Counted from the first letter of the stretch, positions 1-12,199 are shown. The stretch is 62,063 nucleotides of DNA from Rugamonas brunnea (GCF_014042345.1 NZ_JACEZT010000022.1:1-62063); one strand, 5' to 3'. Program-made: numbers and translations. The notes: generated by a model from the letters alone, not told the origin.

Positions 1-40
1 GTTTGCCAAGGTCGATACCGATCAACGTTACGCTGTCCAT
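1..40 (-). CDS. IS110-family transposase, N-terminal fragment cut by the window edge
   Basis: Reading leftwards from an ATG at 40-38, the 13 visible codons give MDSVTLIGIDLGK. This is the usual start of IS110-family DEDD transposases; the IGID aspartate is the first catalytic acidic residue of the RuvC-like domain. A GGAG ribosome site lies just upstream at about 51-54. The rest of the element lies outside the window, so subgroup and completeness cannot be judged. Only 13 residues are seen, so the call rests on a short but characteristic motif. Confidence 0.6.
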   Translation of the reverse strand, partial: MDSVTLIGIDLGK

Positions 41-64
41 GATGGCGCCCTCCAGAAATGAAAA

Positions 65-93
65 CACCCTATAAGATTAGGACTTATAGGGTG
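65..93. repeat. 11-bp perfect inverted repeat upstream of the IS110 transposase
   Basis: CACCCTATAAG (65-75) and CTTATAGGGTG (83-93) are perfect reverse complements separated by seven bases. The hairpin lies between the transposase start and the REP-like palindrome, so it is probably part of the insertion-sequence end or its promoter region. IS110 elements usually lack true terminal inverted repeats but carry structured ends. Confidence 0.6.
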
Positions 94-110
94 AGGGTGA
101 CCATCTCATT

Positions 111-184
111 AACCGGGGTCAGGTCATCCCATCAGGCAACATGCCAACGCGCATGTTGCCTGATGGGATGACCTGACCCCGGTT
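111..184. repeat. REP-like palindrome, copy A (34-bp perfect arms, 6-nt loop)
   Basis: The left arm 111-144 and right arm 151-184 are exact reverse complements around the loop CAACGC. The outer part reads AACCGGGGTCAGGTCAT and is shared with the copies at 24368, 40595 and 57772. The inner part differs but still pairs with itself. It lies 21 bases past the acnA stop codon, where it would act as a strong terminator hairpin for minus-strand transcription. Confidence 0.9.
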
Positions 185-205
185 TGTTACCTACGTTGGC
201 GCGGC

Positions 206-2917
<2,712 letters not shown>

Positions 2918-2970
2918 GACTTCTCCTTCGGGGGTTCGTCTATTATTGATCGCAGGAAAAACAGTACGAC

Positions 2971-2992
2971 GCGGCGCCCGGACGGGCGCCGC
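2971..2992 (-). terminator. terminator after the MliC-like gene
   Basis: GCGGCGCCCG and CGGGCGCCGC pair around a 2-base loop. On the minus strand the stem is followed by GTCGTACTGTTTTTCC. It lies just past the stop of the MliC-like gene and before acnA, so acnA probably has its own promoter in the remaining short gap. Confidence 0.7.
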
Positions 2993-3012
2993 CAGTGCTA
3001 AAACGGTGGGGA

Positions 3013-3492
3013 TTACAGCTTGGCGTCGGTGGCCGGCGCGGCCAGGCTGACGGCCTTGTTCTGTTCAGCGTTGCGGCATTCGTTGGCCAGCTGGTGGCCG
3101 CCCTTGGAGTCCAGCAGCATGCTCTTGGCGGGGATACCGATCCACACTAGGCCCAGCAGCTTGTTCTCGAAACGCTGGGCGCCCGTGGTGGTGCCCACCC
3201 GGGTCAGGCGCATCAGGCGCTTCTTCCAGCGCAGCGCGATGTGGCTGTCGTCGGCGTCGTTCTTGTACAGCGTGACCTTGTTGCCCAGTTCGCAGTCGAA
3301 ATCGACCACGGTGGCGCCGGTCACGGACGGTTCATCGGCATCCTCGTCGCCGGTCTTGGGCGCAGCAGCGGTGGCTGCGGCCTTGCTGACTTTGTGTTTG
3401 ACCGGCTTTTTCACTTCCGCCTGGGCGCTGGTGGCCAGGGTCAGGGAGGCCAGCGCGAGGCTGCATGCCAGGAAAAGTTTAGAGATGGACAT
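3013..3492 (-). CDS. secreted protein resembling MliC/PliC lysozyme inhibitors
   Basis: A 159-residue protein with a clear Sec signal peptide (MSISKLFLACSLALASL..., cleavage after SAQA) and an Ala/Lys-rich linker. A compact C-terminal domain runs from about residue 62. The domain has the MliC-like layout: VDFDCELGNKVTLYKN, then TTTGAQRFEN, LGLVWIG, and a second cysteine in ANECRN, which could form the family's disulfide. The start at 3492 was chosen for its AGGAGG ribosome site; a longer upstream frame is possible. The gene follows the CitE-like gene by 11 bases. The family call comes from motif spacing and is not certain. A periplasmic role against host or predator lysozymes is inferred. Confidence 0.6.
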   Translation of the reverse strand: MSISKLFLACSLALASLTLATSAQAEVKKPVKHKVSKAAATAAAPKTGDEDADEPSVTGATVVDFDCELGNKVTLYKNDADDSHIALRWKKRLMRLTRVGTTTGAQRFENKLLGLVWIGIPAKSMLLDSKGGHQLANECRNAEQNKAVSLAAPATDAKL

Positions 3493-3503
3493 GGTTATGC
3501 CTC

Positions 3504-4496
3504 CTACGTAGGGTCGCTGGGACCATTGTTGATCATGGCGGCCACCGACTCGGGCAGCGTAAGCCCGGCCAGTTTGGCCCGCTGTAAAACGGTCCAATAA
3601 TATCGGTAGCTGGCGCGGTCATGCAAGCGTCCGTTCAACGAGATCGGGCCCCATTGCACCTGGGCCGCCTCGTGCAGGATGGCGGCCGCCTCGTGTACCT
3701 CGGAAACGCGTGGCGTGAAGGCCTTCACCACGGGCTTGATCTGGCTCGGATGGATGCTCCACATGCGGGTGTAGCCGAATTCAGCCGCCGCGCGCTGGGC
3801 GTCGTTGGCCACCACGGCCGTGTCCTTGATCTCCGTCGTCACGTTGTGCGACGGCACCTTGCCGTGGGCGTGGCAGGCGGCCGCGATCTCCAGCTTGGCG
3901 CGCACCACCAGCGGGTGCACGAACTGGCCCGGGGTGCGCATGGCGTTGCCGGGCACGGCGCCGTAGTGGGCCGAGACGAAGTCCATGATGCCGAACGACA
4001 GGCATTCGACCTGGGGCAGGGCGGCGATGGCATGCACCTCGTGCAGCGCGCCGTGGGTTTCGATCAGCACGTGGATCGGCAAATCGCTGCGGCCGGCCGC
4101 CTTGGCGTGGCGGTTGACGAGGGCGATGGCGTCCTTGGTCTCGCGCGCGCTGTTGACTTTGGGCAAGACCAGGTAGGCCAGTTTGGGCGCGGCGGCGCAG
4201 ATGATGGCCACGTCGCGCGCGAAATGGGGACTGGCCACATCGTGCACGCGGGCGCCGATGCGGTTGAATTTGTTGTCGTCCGACAAGAGTAGTTCAGCCA
4301 CCAGGCGCGCGTGGGCCTCCTCGTTGCCGGCGCTGGCGCCGTCCTCGCAATCGAGGGTGATGTCGAACACGGGGCCAAGTTCTTGTTGCAAAGCAATCGA
4401 CTTGCGCATCAGCTTCTCGGAGCCGGCGTAATGGTCGCACACGGGCAGCAACAGCGGCTGGCGATTGCCCTGGAATAAAACCTCGGATGGATGCAT
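3504..4496 (-). CDS. HpcH/HpaI aldolase / CitE-like CoA ester lyase
   Basis: A 330-residue TIM-barrel protein of the CitE / malyl-CoA lyase superfamily. Seen are the acidic metal motif DCEDGASAGNEEAH, the barrel motif FGIMDFVSAHYGAVPGN and a C-terminal WSIHPSQI. Such enzymes cleave or form carbon-carbon bonds in CoA esters such as malyl- or citramalyl-CoA; the exact substrate cannot be read here. The start at ATG 4496 is preferred over an upstream GTG at 4604, because the longer form would run through what looks like the mdh terminator hairpin (4543-4573). It sits between mdh and the MliC-like gene, suggesting a link to C4/C2 acid metabolism. Confidence 0.85.
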   Translation of the reverse strand: MHPSEVLFQGNRQPLLLPVCDHYAGSEKLMRKSIALQQELGPVFDITLDCEDGASAGNEEAHARLVAELLLSDDNKFNRIGARVHDVASPHFARDVAIICAAAPKLAYLVLPKVNSARETKDAIALVNRHAKAAGRSDLPIHVLIETHGALHEVHAIAALPQVECLSFGIMDFVSAHYGAVPGNAMRTPGQFVHPLVVRAKLEIAAACHAHGKVPSHNVTTEIKDTAVVANDAQRAAAEFGYTRMWSIHPSQIKPVVKAFTPRVSEVHEAAAILHEAAQVQWGPISLNGRLHDRASYRYYWTVLQRAKLAGLTLPESVAAMINNGPSDPT

Positions 4497-4542
4497 GCGG
4501 GTAGGGGTAGTGGAAGCGGAAGCGGGGGAGTCTAAATGCAAA

Positions 4543-4573
4543 CCCGCCGCGTCGCTCGGGGCGGCGCGGCGGG
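4543..4573 (-). terminator. terminator after mdh
   Basis: CCCGCCGCG (4543-4551) pairs with CGCGGCGGG (4565-4573). On the minus strand the stem is followed by TTTGCATTTAGA. It lies about 40 bases past the mdh stop codon and overlaps the upstream part of the longest CitE-like frame, which supports the shorter start of that gene. Confidence 0.55.
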
Positions 4574-4613
4574 TGCGGCGGATCGGTTTGTCAACCGGGT
4601 CCACGGAAGGGAA

Positions 4614-5603
4614 TTACGGCAGCAGGTGCTTGACGCCTTCGCGCTCTTCGGTCAGTTCCTTCAGGGTCAGGTTGATGCGCTCTTGCGAGAAGGCATCGAT
4701 TTCCAGGCCTTGAATGATCTTGTACTCGCCGTTTTCGGTGGTGACAGGGAAGCCGAACACGGTGCCTTCAGGGATGCCGTACGAACCATCCGAAGGAACG
4801 CCCATGGTGGTCCACTTGCCGGCCGTGCCCAGCATCCAGTCGTGGATGTGGTCGATGGCGGCGTTGGCGGCCGAGGCAGCCGACGACAGGCCGCGTGCGT
4901 CGATGATGGCGGCGCCGCGCTTGCCCACGGTTGGCAGGAAGGTGTTGGCGTTCCATTCCTGGTCGTTGATCATGTCCTTGACCGATTTGCCGTTCACGGT
5001 GGCGAAACGGTAGTCGGCGTACATGGTCGGCGAGTGGTTGCCCCACACGCACAGCTTCTCGATGTCCTTGACGGCGGTGCCGGTCTTGGCGGCCACTTGC
5101 GACAGGGCGCGGTTGTGGTCCAGGCGCAGCATGGCGGTGAAGTTCTTTGCTGGCAGCGAAGGAGCCGATTTCATGGCGATGTAGGCGTTGGTGTTGGCAG
5201 GGTTGCCCACCACCAGCACTTTCACGTTGCGCGAAGCGACGGCGTCCAGCGCCTTGCCCTGCACGGTGAAGATCTGGGCGTTCGCTTCCAGCAGGTCCTT
5301 GCGCTCCATGCCTGGGCCGCGGGGACGGGCGCCAACCAGCACGGCCACGTCGGCGTCCTTGAAGGCGGTCATCGGGTCGGAGTGGGCGGTCATCTCGGTC
5401 AGCAGCGGGAACGCGCAGTCGTCGATTTCCATCATGACGCCTTTCAGCGCTTTCTGGGCTTTCTCGTCATTGATTTCCAGCAGTTGCAGGATCACTGGTT
5501 GATCCTTGCCGAGCATGTCGCCGTTGGCGATGCGGAACAGCAGGGCGTAGCCGATCTGGCCGGCGGCGCCGGTCACTGCAACACGCATTGGGGTTTTAGC
5601 CAT
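4614..5603 (-). CDS. mdh: malate dehydrogenase
   Basis: A 329-residue NAD-dependent malate dehydrogenase that oxidises malate to oxaloacetate in the TCA cycle. The Rossmann motif GAAGQIGYALLFRIANG is at the N-terminus. Further markers are VGARPRGPGMERKDL, GNPANTNAYI, LDHNRA and the catalytic-histidine segment WGNHSPTMYAD. The start has a GGAG ribosome site. It is divergent from the GntR regulator and the sdh operon, a common betaproteobacterial arrangement. The intergenic region holds a perfect palindrome that may control both sides. Confidence 0.98.
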   Translation of the reverse strand: MAKTPMRVAVTGAAGQIGYALLFRIANGDMLGKDQPVILQLLEINDEKAQKALKGVMMEIDDCAFPLLTEMTAHSDPMTAFKDADVAVLVGARPRGPGMERKDLLEANAQIFTVQGKALDAVASRNVKVLVVGNPANTNAYIAMKSAPSLPAKNFTAMLRLDHNRALSQVAAKTGTAVKDIEKLCVWGNHSPTMYADYRFATVNGKSVKDMINDQEWNANTFLPTVGKRGAAIIDARGLSSAASAANAAIDHIHDWMLGTAGKWTTMGVPSDGSYGIPEGTVFGFPVTTENGEYKIIQGLEIDAFSQERINLTLKELTEEREGVKHLLP

Positions 5604-5934
5604 GATGAATCTCCAAGTTGGGAATGAAAACGTTCTGTCTGAGCTGGTGACCAGTGGAATGCGCTAGTCCGGGAAAACAGTAATGATACCAAAACCAGCG
5701 CCGTTCACGGGCCATTGTTACTGCCGTGCCTGGCGATGGTCAGCCGGGCATGGCGGCGGTCGGGCGTTGCTTTTCGGGATGCCTGGGGCGGGTCGATGGG
5801 GGCGTCGCCACAGGTCCTGAAACCGCTAGCCTGGCGAGTGTAGGCGCGTACTTGGCTTCTGTCAATCCTATCTTATGTCTTATATAAGACACATAACTAG
5901 ACAGGTTTTTGCTGGACGGGAAGGGGGTTTTGTG
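5604..5934. other. 331-base divergent intergenic region between mdh and the GntR gene
   Basis: No gene is supported here. The left part is the mdh leader, AT-richer around 5675-5695. The middle is GC-rich without an obvious structure. The right part holds the palindromic operator at 5876-5891 and probably the promoter of the regulator. Confidence 0.6.
5876..5891. promoter_or_regulatory. palindromic operator, probably for the adjacent GntR/HutC-type regulator
   Basis: TGTCTTATATAAGACA is a perfect 16-bp palindrome in the mdh/gntR divergent region. GntR regulators of the HutC type bind such short dyads and often control their own gene. It overlaps a possible -10 region of the regulator. The assignment to this regulator is inferred from adjacency; I saw no second clear copy before sdhC or gltA. 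Confidence 0.65.
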
Positions 5935-6759
5935 GTGAAATCGCGGTCTATGAATCCCGTCCCGCCCAACCAAAACCAGAACAGCACAGCCGCCAGCGGG
6001 ACGGCCGGTCCGGCCGCGAGCCCGGCGCCGGCAACGGGCAGCTCGCCCACGTTTTCGCCACTGTACCAGCAAATCAAGGCCCTGATCACGCAGAGCCTGC
6101 AGTCGGGCGAGTGGAAGCCCGGTGAACTGATCCCCAGCGAGGTGGAGCTGGCCAACCGTTTCAAGGTCAGCCAGGGCACCGTGCGCAAGGCCATCGACGA
6201 GCTGGCCGCCGAGAACCTCGTCATGCGGCGCCAGGGCAAGGGCACGTTCGTGTCCACCCACCACGAGGCGCGCGCCCATTTCCGCTTCCTGCGCCTGATG
6301 CCCGACGAGGGCGTGCCGCACTATCCCGAAAGCAAGATTATCGAAGTCAAGCGTATCCGCGCCCCGGCCGACGTGGCCCGGCTGCTGGACATGAAGACGG
6401 GCGACGCCTTGATCTTTATCAAGCGCGTGCAATCTTTTGACGGCGTGCCCACCATCGTCGAGGAATTGTGGCTGCCGGGGCAAACCTTCAAGGGCCTGAC
6501 GGCGGAGCGCCTGATGGAATACAAGGGGCCGATGTACGGCCTGTTCGAATCCGAATTCGGCACGCGCATGATCCGCGCGGCCGAGAAAATCCGCGCCGTG
6601 TGCGCCGACGGCGCCGCCGCCGAGCTGCTCGGGATCGCGGAGGGCACGCCGCTGCTGTGCGCCGAGCGCGTGTCGTTCACCTATGGCGATAAACCGGTGG
6701 AACTGCGCCGCGGCTTGTACCTGACAGCCCACCATCATTACCAGAATGAGCTGAACTGA
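5935..6759 (+). CDS. GntR-family (HutC/UTRA) transcriptional regulator
   Basis: About 274 residues. A disordered Pro/Ala/Gln-rich N-terminus is followed by a winged helix (LYQQIKALITQSLQSGEW, PSEVELANRFKVSQGTVRKA, RRQGKGTFV). A UTRA ligand-binding domain (about residue 120 to the end) contains RAPADVARLLDMKTGD and the terminal YLTAHHHYQNEL. The family senses small metabolites. Its place between mdh and sdhCDAB suggests control of TCA-cycle genes, an inference. GTG 5935 has an AAGGGGG ribosome site at 5921-5927; ATG 5950 is the alternative. An upstream ATG at 5875 lies inside the operator and is unlikely. Confidence 0.9.
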   Translation: MKSRSMNPVPPNQNQNSTAASGTAGPAASPAPATGSSPTFSPLYQQIKALITQSLQSGEWKPGELIPSEVELANRFKVSQGTVRKAIDELAAENLVMRRQGKGTFVSTHHEARAHFRFLRLMPDEGVPHYPESKIIEVKRIRAPADVARLLDMKTGDALIFIKRVQSFDGVPTIVEELWLPGQTFKGLTAERLMEYKGPMYGLFESEFGTRMIRAAEKIRAVCADGAAAELLGIAEGTPLLCAERVSFTYGDKPVELRRGLYLTAHHHYQNELN

Positions 6760-6782
6760 GCGCCGACAGATTGTGAGACAGG

Positions 6783-6800
6783 GGCGCCGTTCGCGGCGCC
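6783..6800 (+). terminator. hairpin after the GntR gene
   Basis: GGCGCCG and CGGCGCC form a perfect 7-bp stem closed by a TTCG loop, 26 bases past the regulator's stop codon. There is no strong T tract, so it may be a weak terminator or an RNA-stabilising hairpin. Confidence 0.5.
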
Positions 6801-6877
6801 TAACCAGCCAGCCGCATCGGTAATCCGGGTGTTGCTGGACTGATAATACGACGAGCTACCAAAGGTGGCCGACCGAC

Positions 6878-6893
6878 AGTGTTGTAAAACACT
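6878..6893. promoter_or_regulatory. short inverted repeat upstream of sdhC
   Basis: AGTGTT and AACACT flank GTAA, and the dyad is followed by ATTTTTG. It lies in the 233-base AT-richer leader of the sdh operon. It could be an operator or a small terminator of the GntR transcript; the sequence does not decide. Confidence 0.35.
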
Positions 6894-6992
6894 ATTTTTG
6901 TTATATGTAGGAATAGATATTGGTGGTAGCTGCGAAATAAGCGAAAATCGCAGTCTCGCAACATTTTGTCTAAGATCAAAGGGAGGTTTGTT

Positions 6993-7415
6993 ATGTCAGA
7001 AGCCGTCAGGGAAGCGCCTAAAAAGGAACGGCCCGAATTCCGCAATATCCACGTTACGGAATTGTCCAACTACCGTATGCCTTTGGCCAGCATCGTCTCC
7101 ATCCTGCACCGCATCAGCGGCTTCATGATGTTTGCCCTGCTGCCATTCGTGCTCTACCTGCTGCAGCAAAGCCTGCTGTCGGAAATGACGTTCGCCTACC
7201 TGCAGGGCATTGCCTCGCAGCCTATCGTCAAGCTGATCATCCTGGCCCTGGTCTGGGGCTATATGCACCACTTCTGCGCCGGCGTGCGCCACCTGTTCAT
7301 GGACCTGCACTTCGGCCTGGACAAGCTGTCGGCCCGTAAATCGGCGGCCACCGTGCTGGCCGTGAGCCTGTCCCTGACCGCCCTGGTCGCCCTCAAATTG
7401 TTCGGAGTATTCTGA
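6993..7415 (+). CDS. sdhC: succinate dehydrogenase cytochrome b556 subunit
   Basis: A 140-residue membrane anchor of complex II with three hydrophobic helices. The quinone-site motif SILHRISG and the region YMHHFCAGVRHLFMD, with the likely haem-ligand histidine, are visible. It anchors SdhAB and passes electrons to ubiquinone. The start at 6993 has a GGGAGG ribosome site; an upstream in-frame ATG at 6966 lacks one. It is the first gene of sdhCDAB, and its stop overlaps the sdhD start. Confidence 0.95.
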   Translation: MSEAVREAPKKERPEFRNIHVTELSNYRMPLASIVSILHRISGFMMFALLPFVLYLLQQSLLSEMTFAYLQGIASQPIVKLIILALVWGYMHHFCAGVRHLFMDLHFGLDKLSARKSAATVLAVSLSLTALVALKLFGVF

Positions 7416-7780
7416 TGGCAAACAACAATATCGGCCCCAAGCGCCTCGTCGTGGGCGCCCACTACGGTCTGAAAGACTGGCTGGCGCAACGCATGACCGG
7501 CATCCTGATGGTGATCTACACCGTCACCCTGCTGGTGTCCTTCCTCACCGGCAGCAACTTCAGCTACGAAGGCTGGGCCGGCCTGTTCGCCCAGCAATGG
7601 TTCAAGCTGTTCAGCGCCGTGACCCTGTTCGGCCTGTTCTACCACGCCTGGGTTGGCGTGCGTGACATCTGGATGGACTACGTCAAGCCCGTCGGTCTGC
7701 GCCTGACCCTGCAAATCGCCACCATCCTGTGGCTGATCGGTTGCGCGTTCTACGCTGTGCAAATTCTCTGGAGTGTTTAA
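7415..7780 (+). CDS. sdhD: succinate dehydrogenase membrane anchor subunit
   Basis: A 121-residue hydrophobic protein with three predicted membrane helices and the SdhD segment HAWVGVRDIWMDYVKP. It pairs with SdhC to bind haem b and quinone. The ATG overlaps the sdhC stop (TGATG), indicating translational coupling. Confidence 0.95.
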   Translation: MANNNIGPKRLVVGAHYGLKDWLAQRMTGILMVIYTVTLLVSFLTGSNFSYEGWAGLFAQQWFKLFSAVTLFGLFYHAWVGVRDIWMDYVKPVGLRLTLQIATILWLIGCAFYAVQILWSV

Positions 7781-7782
7781 TC

Positions 7783-9561
<1,779 letters not shown>

Positions 9562-9571
9562 GGGTCAGAAC

Positions 9572-10282
9572 ATGGCACGCACTCTCAAATTCAAGATTTA
9601 CCGTTACGATCCGGACAAGGATAGCAAGCCTTACATGCAAGACCTGACCGTCGAGCTGAAGGACACCGACAAGATGCTGCTCGACGCGCTGCAGCGCATC
9701 AAGTCGGACGTGGACGATTCGCTGGCCCTGCGCCGCTCCTGCCGTGAAGGCGTGTGCGGTTCGGACGCCATGAACATCAACGGCAAGAACGGCCTGGCCT
9801 GCACCACCAACCTGAACGAGCTGACCGAGCCTATCGTGCTGCGTCCGCTGCCTGGCCTGCCCGTGATCCGCGACCTGATCGTGGACATGACCCAGTTCTT
9901 CAAGCAGTACGACTCGATCAAGCCGTTCCTGATCAACGACTCGATCCCGCCCGAGAAAGAGCGCCTGCAGTCGCCCGCCCAGCGCGAGGAACTCGACGGC
10001 CTGTACGAGTGCATCCTGTGCGCTTGCTGCTCGACCTCGTGCCCGTCGTTCTGGTGGAATCCGGACAAGTTCGTCGGCCCGGCCGGCCTGCTGCAAGCCT
10101 ACCGCTTCATCGCCGACTCGCGCGACGAAGCCACCGGCGCGCGTCTGGACAACCTGGAAGATCCATACCGCCTGTTCCGCTGCCACTCGATCATGAACTG
10201 CGTCGACGTTTGCCCCAAGGGTCTGAACCCGAACAAGGCGATCGGCAAGATCAAGGAATTGATGGTCCGCCGCGCGATCTAA
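9572..10282 (+). CDS. sdhB: succinate dehydrogenase iron-sulfur subunit
   Basis: A 236-residue electron-transfer subunit. Cysteine clusters for the three centres are all present: SCREGVCGSDAMN plus GLAC for [2Fe-2S], CILCACCSTSCP for [4Fe-4S], and CHSIMNCVDVCPKGL for [3Fe-4S]. It links SdhA to the membrane anchor. It is ten bases downstream of sdhA, and length and order match complex II operons. Confidence 0.98.
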   Translation: MARTLKFKIYRYDPDKDSKPYMQDLTVELKDTDKMLLDALQRIKSDVDDSLALRRSCREGVCGSDAMNINGKNGLACTTNLNELTEPIVLRPLPGLPVIRDLIVDMTQFFKQYDSIKPFLINDSIPPEKERLQSPAQREELDGLYECILCACCSTSCPSFWWNPDKFVGPAGLLQAYRFIADSRDEATGARLDNLEDPYRLFRCHSIMNCVDVCPKGLNPNKAIGKIKELMVRRAI

Positions 10283-10360
10283 GCAAGGCGAAGCTGGACC
10301 CTTTGCGGGCGGCGCCGGCCGCCGCCCGCTGTAGACCTCGCTGCAAGGTGCGAAATCAAC

Positions 10361-10642
10361 ATGACAGTATCGAAACCCGCTGCGCATCAGTCCGACCCGG
10401 CCAACCGCGCGCGCTTGCGCTGGCGCGCCCGCCGCGGCCTGCTGGAAAACGACATTATCCTGACCCGTTTTCTTGATGCGCATGAAACCGAATTGACCGA
10501 CGAGGAAGTGGACGCATTCACGCGGCTCCTCGATTTGTCGGACAATGCCCTGATGGATCTGGTGCTGGCTCGAAAAGAGCCGGATGGCGAAGTCGATCTG
10601 CCGCACGTGCACGCACTGCTGCAGCGTCTGCGCCAAGCTTGA
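10361..10642 (+). CDS. sdhE: FAD assembly factor SdhE
   Basis: A 93-residue protein of the SdhE/YgfY (CptB) family that promotes covalent flavinylation of SdhA. The RGxxE motif appears as RRGLLEND, followed by the helical LTDEEVDAFTRLLDLSDNALMDLV. Its place between sdhB and gltA is normal for Burkholderiales. The start ATG at 10361 has no strong ribosome site. Confidence 0.92.
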   Translation: MTVSKPAAHQSDPANRARLRWRARRGLLENDIILTRFLDAHETELTDEEVDAFTRLLDLSDNALMDLVLARKEPDGEVDLPHVHALLQRLRQA

Positions 10643-10746
10643 CGGTTGGGCGGTCACGCCGCGCACGACGCGGCGCCCGCCGGCCTGCATGTCCAGAATT
10701 AACGCCTTTTTTTTACTTGCCTCATCTCTCCAAGAAGGAAGAGTCC

Positions 10747-12051
10747 ATGAACACCTCTGAAAACAAAGCTACCCTATCGTTCTCCGACGGCAGCCCGTCG
10801 ATCGACTTCCCCATCTACAAGGGCACCGTTGGCCCGGACGTGATCGACATCCGCAAACTGTACGCCGGCACCGGCAAGTTCACCTACGATCCTGGCTTCA
10901 TGTCGACCGCCGCCTGCAACTCGTCGATCACCTACATCGACGGCGACAAGGGCGAGCTGCTGTACCGCGGCTACCCGATCGAGCAGCTGGCCGTGAACGC
11001 CGACTTCATGGAATCGTGCTACCTGCTGCTGAACGGCGAACTGCCTAACGCAGCCCAGAAGAAGAAATTCGTCGACACCGTCTCCAAGCACACCATGGTG
11101 CACGAGCAGATGCAGTTCTTCTTCCGCGGCTTCCGTCGTGACGCGCACCCGATGTCGGTGCTGGTGGGCACGGTCGGCGCGCTGGCCTCGTTCTACCACG
11201 ACTCGCTGGACATCAACGACCCGCACCACCGCGAAGTGTCGGCCATCCGCCTGATCGCCAAGATGCCAACCCTGGTCGCCATGTCGTACAAGTACTCGAT
11301 CGGCCAGCCGTTCGTGTACCCACGCAACGACCTGTCGTACAGCGCCAACTTCATGCGCATGATGTTCGGCAACCCATGCGAAGAATACAAGGTCAACGAC
11401 GTGCTGGTGCGCGCGCTGGACCGTATCCTGATCCTGCACGCCGACCACGAGCAGAACGCTTCGACCTCGACGGTTCGTCTGTCCGGTTCGTCGGGCGCCA
11501 ACCCGTTCGCCTGTATCGCTGCCGGTATCGCCTGCCTGTGGGGCCCTGCCCACGGCGGCGCCAACGAAGCGGCACTGAACATGCTGAAGGAAATCGGCAC
11601 GGTCGACAAGATCCCTGAGTTCATCGCCAAGGTCAAGGACAAGAACTCGGGCGTGAAGCTGATGGGCTTCGGTCACCGCGTGTACAAGAACTTCGACCCG
11701 CGCGCCAAGCTGATGCGCGAAACCTGCCACGAAGTGCTGAACGAGCTGGGCCTGCACGACGACCCGCTGTTCAAGCTGGCCATGGAACTGGAAAAGATCG
11801 CCCTGAACGACGAATACTTCGTGTCGCGCAAGCTGTACCCGAACGTCGACTTCTACTCGGGCATCGTGCAGTCGGCACTGGGCATCCCTGTGTCGCTGTT
11901 CACCGGTATCTTCGCCATGGCCCGTACCATCGGCTGGATCGCCCAGTGGAACGAAATGATCTCCGATCCAGAGCAGAAGATCGGCCGCCCACGTCAGCTG
12001 TTCGTCGGCTCGACCACGCGCGAAGTGCTGCCTATCGACAAGCGCGCCTAA
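10747..12051 (+). CDS. gltA: citrate synthase
   Basis: A 434-residue type II (hexameric) citrate synthase that condenses oxaloacetate and acetyl-CoA. Catalytic residues lie in LHADHEQNASTSTVR, GFGHRVYKNFDPRA and NVDFYSG. The start at 10747 follows an AAGGAAGAG ribosome site; an upstream frame from 10639 overlaps sdhE and is not credible. It is the last gene of the sdh-gltA block and ends at a strong terminator. Confidence 0.97.
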   Translation: MNTSENKATLSFSDGSPSIDFPIYKGTVGPDVIDIRKLYAGTGKFTYDPGFMSTAACNSSITYIDGDKGELLYRGYPIEQLAVNADFMESCYLLLNGELPNAAQKKKFVDTVSKHTMVHEQMQFFFRGFRRDAHPMSVLVGTVGALASFYHDSLDINDPHHREVSAIRLIAKMPTLVAMSYKYSIGQPFVYPRNDLSYSANFMRMMFGNPCEEYKVNDVLVRALDRILILHADHEQNASTSTVRLSGSSGANPFACIAAGIACLWGPAHGGANEAALNMLKEIGTVDKIPEFIAKVKDKNSGVKLMGFGHRVYKNFDPRAKLMRETCHEVLNELGLHDDPLFKLAMELEKIALNDEYFVSRKLYPNVDFYSGIVQSALGIPVSLFTGIFAMARTIGWIAQWNEMISDPEQKIGRPRQLFVGSTTREVLPIDKRA

Positions 12052-12072
12052 GCGAGGCTGTCAGGTTGGACC

Positions 12073-12100
12073 AAAAAGCGGGCTGCGGCCCGCTTTTTTT
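12073..12100 (+). terminator. rho-independent terminator after gltA
   Basis: GCGGGC and GCCCGC pair around TGCG, flanked by an A run on the left and seven Ts on the right. It is a textbook intrinsic terminator 26 bases past the gltA stop. Confidence 0.92.
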
Positions 12101-12142
12101 ATGTTTGAGACGTTACTGCGAACCTAACATAGTAAAGTAAAC

Positions 12143-12162
12143 TACTGTACATAAAAACAGTA
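12143..12162. promoter_or_regulatory. LexA (SOS) box
   Basis: TACTGTACATAAAAACAGTA matches the CTGT-N8-ACAG LexA consensus perfectly, with a perfect TACTGT/ACAGTA dyad and an all A/T spacer apart from one C. Beta- and gammaproteobacterial LexA share this consensus. The right half overlaps a possible -10 (TATAAA or TAAAAT) at 12161-12168, so bound LexA would block the promoter. The next gene starts 38 bases downstream. Confidence 0.8.
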
Positions 12163-12199
12163 TAAAATAGCTTCCTGTAATTATTGAGGGAGCCATCAT

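Noticed and set aside
3504..4604. Longer start (GTG 4604) for the CitE-like protein
   Set aside because: The extra 36 codons run through a stem-loop that looks like the mdh terminator, there is no ribosome site, and family proteins begin near MHPSEVLFQG.
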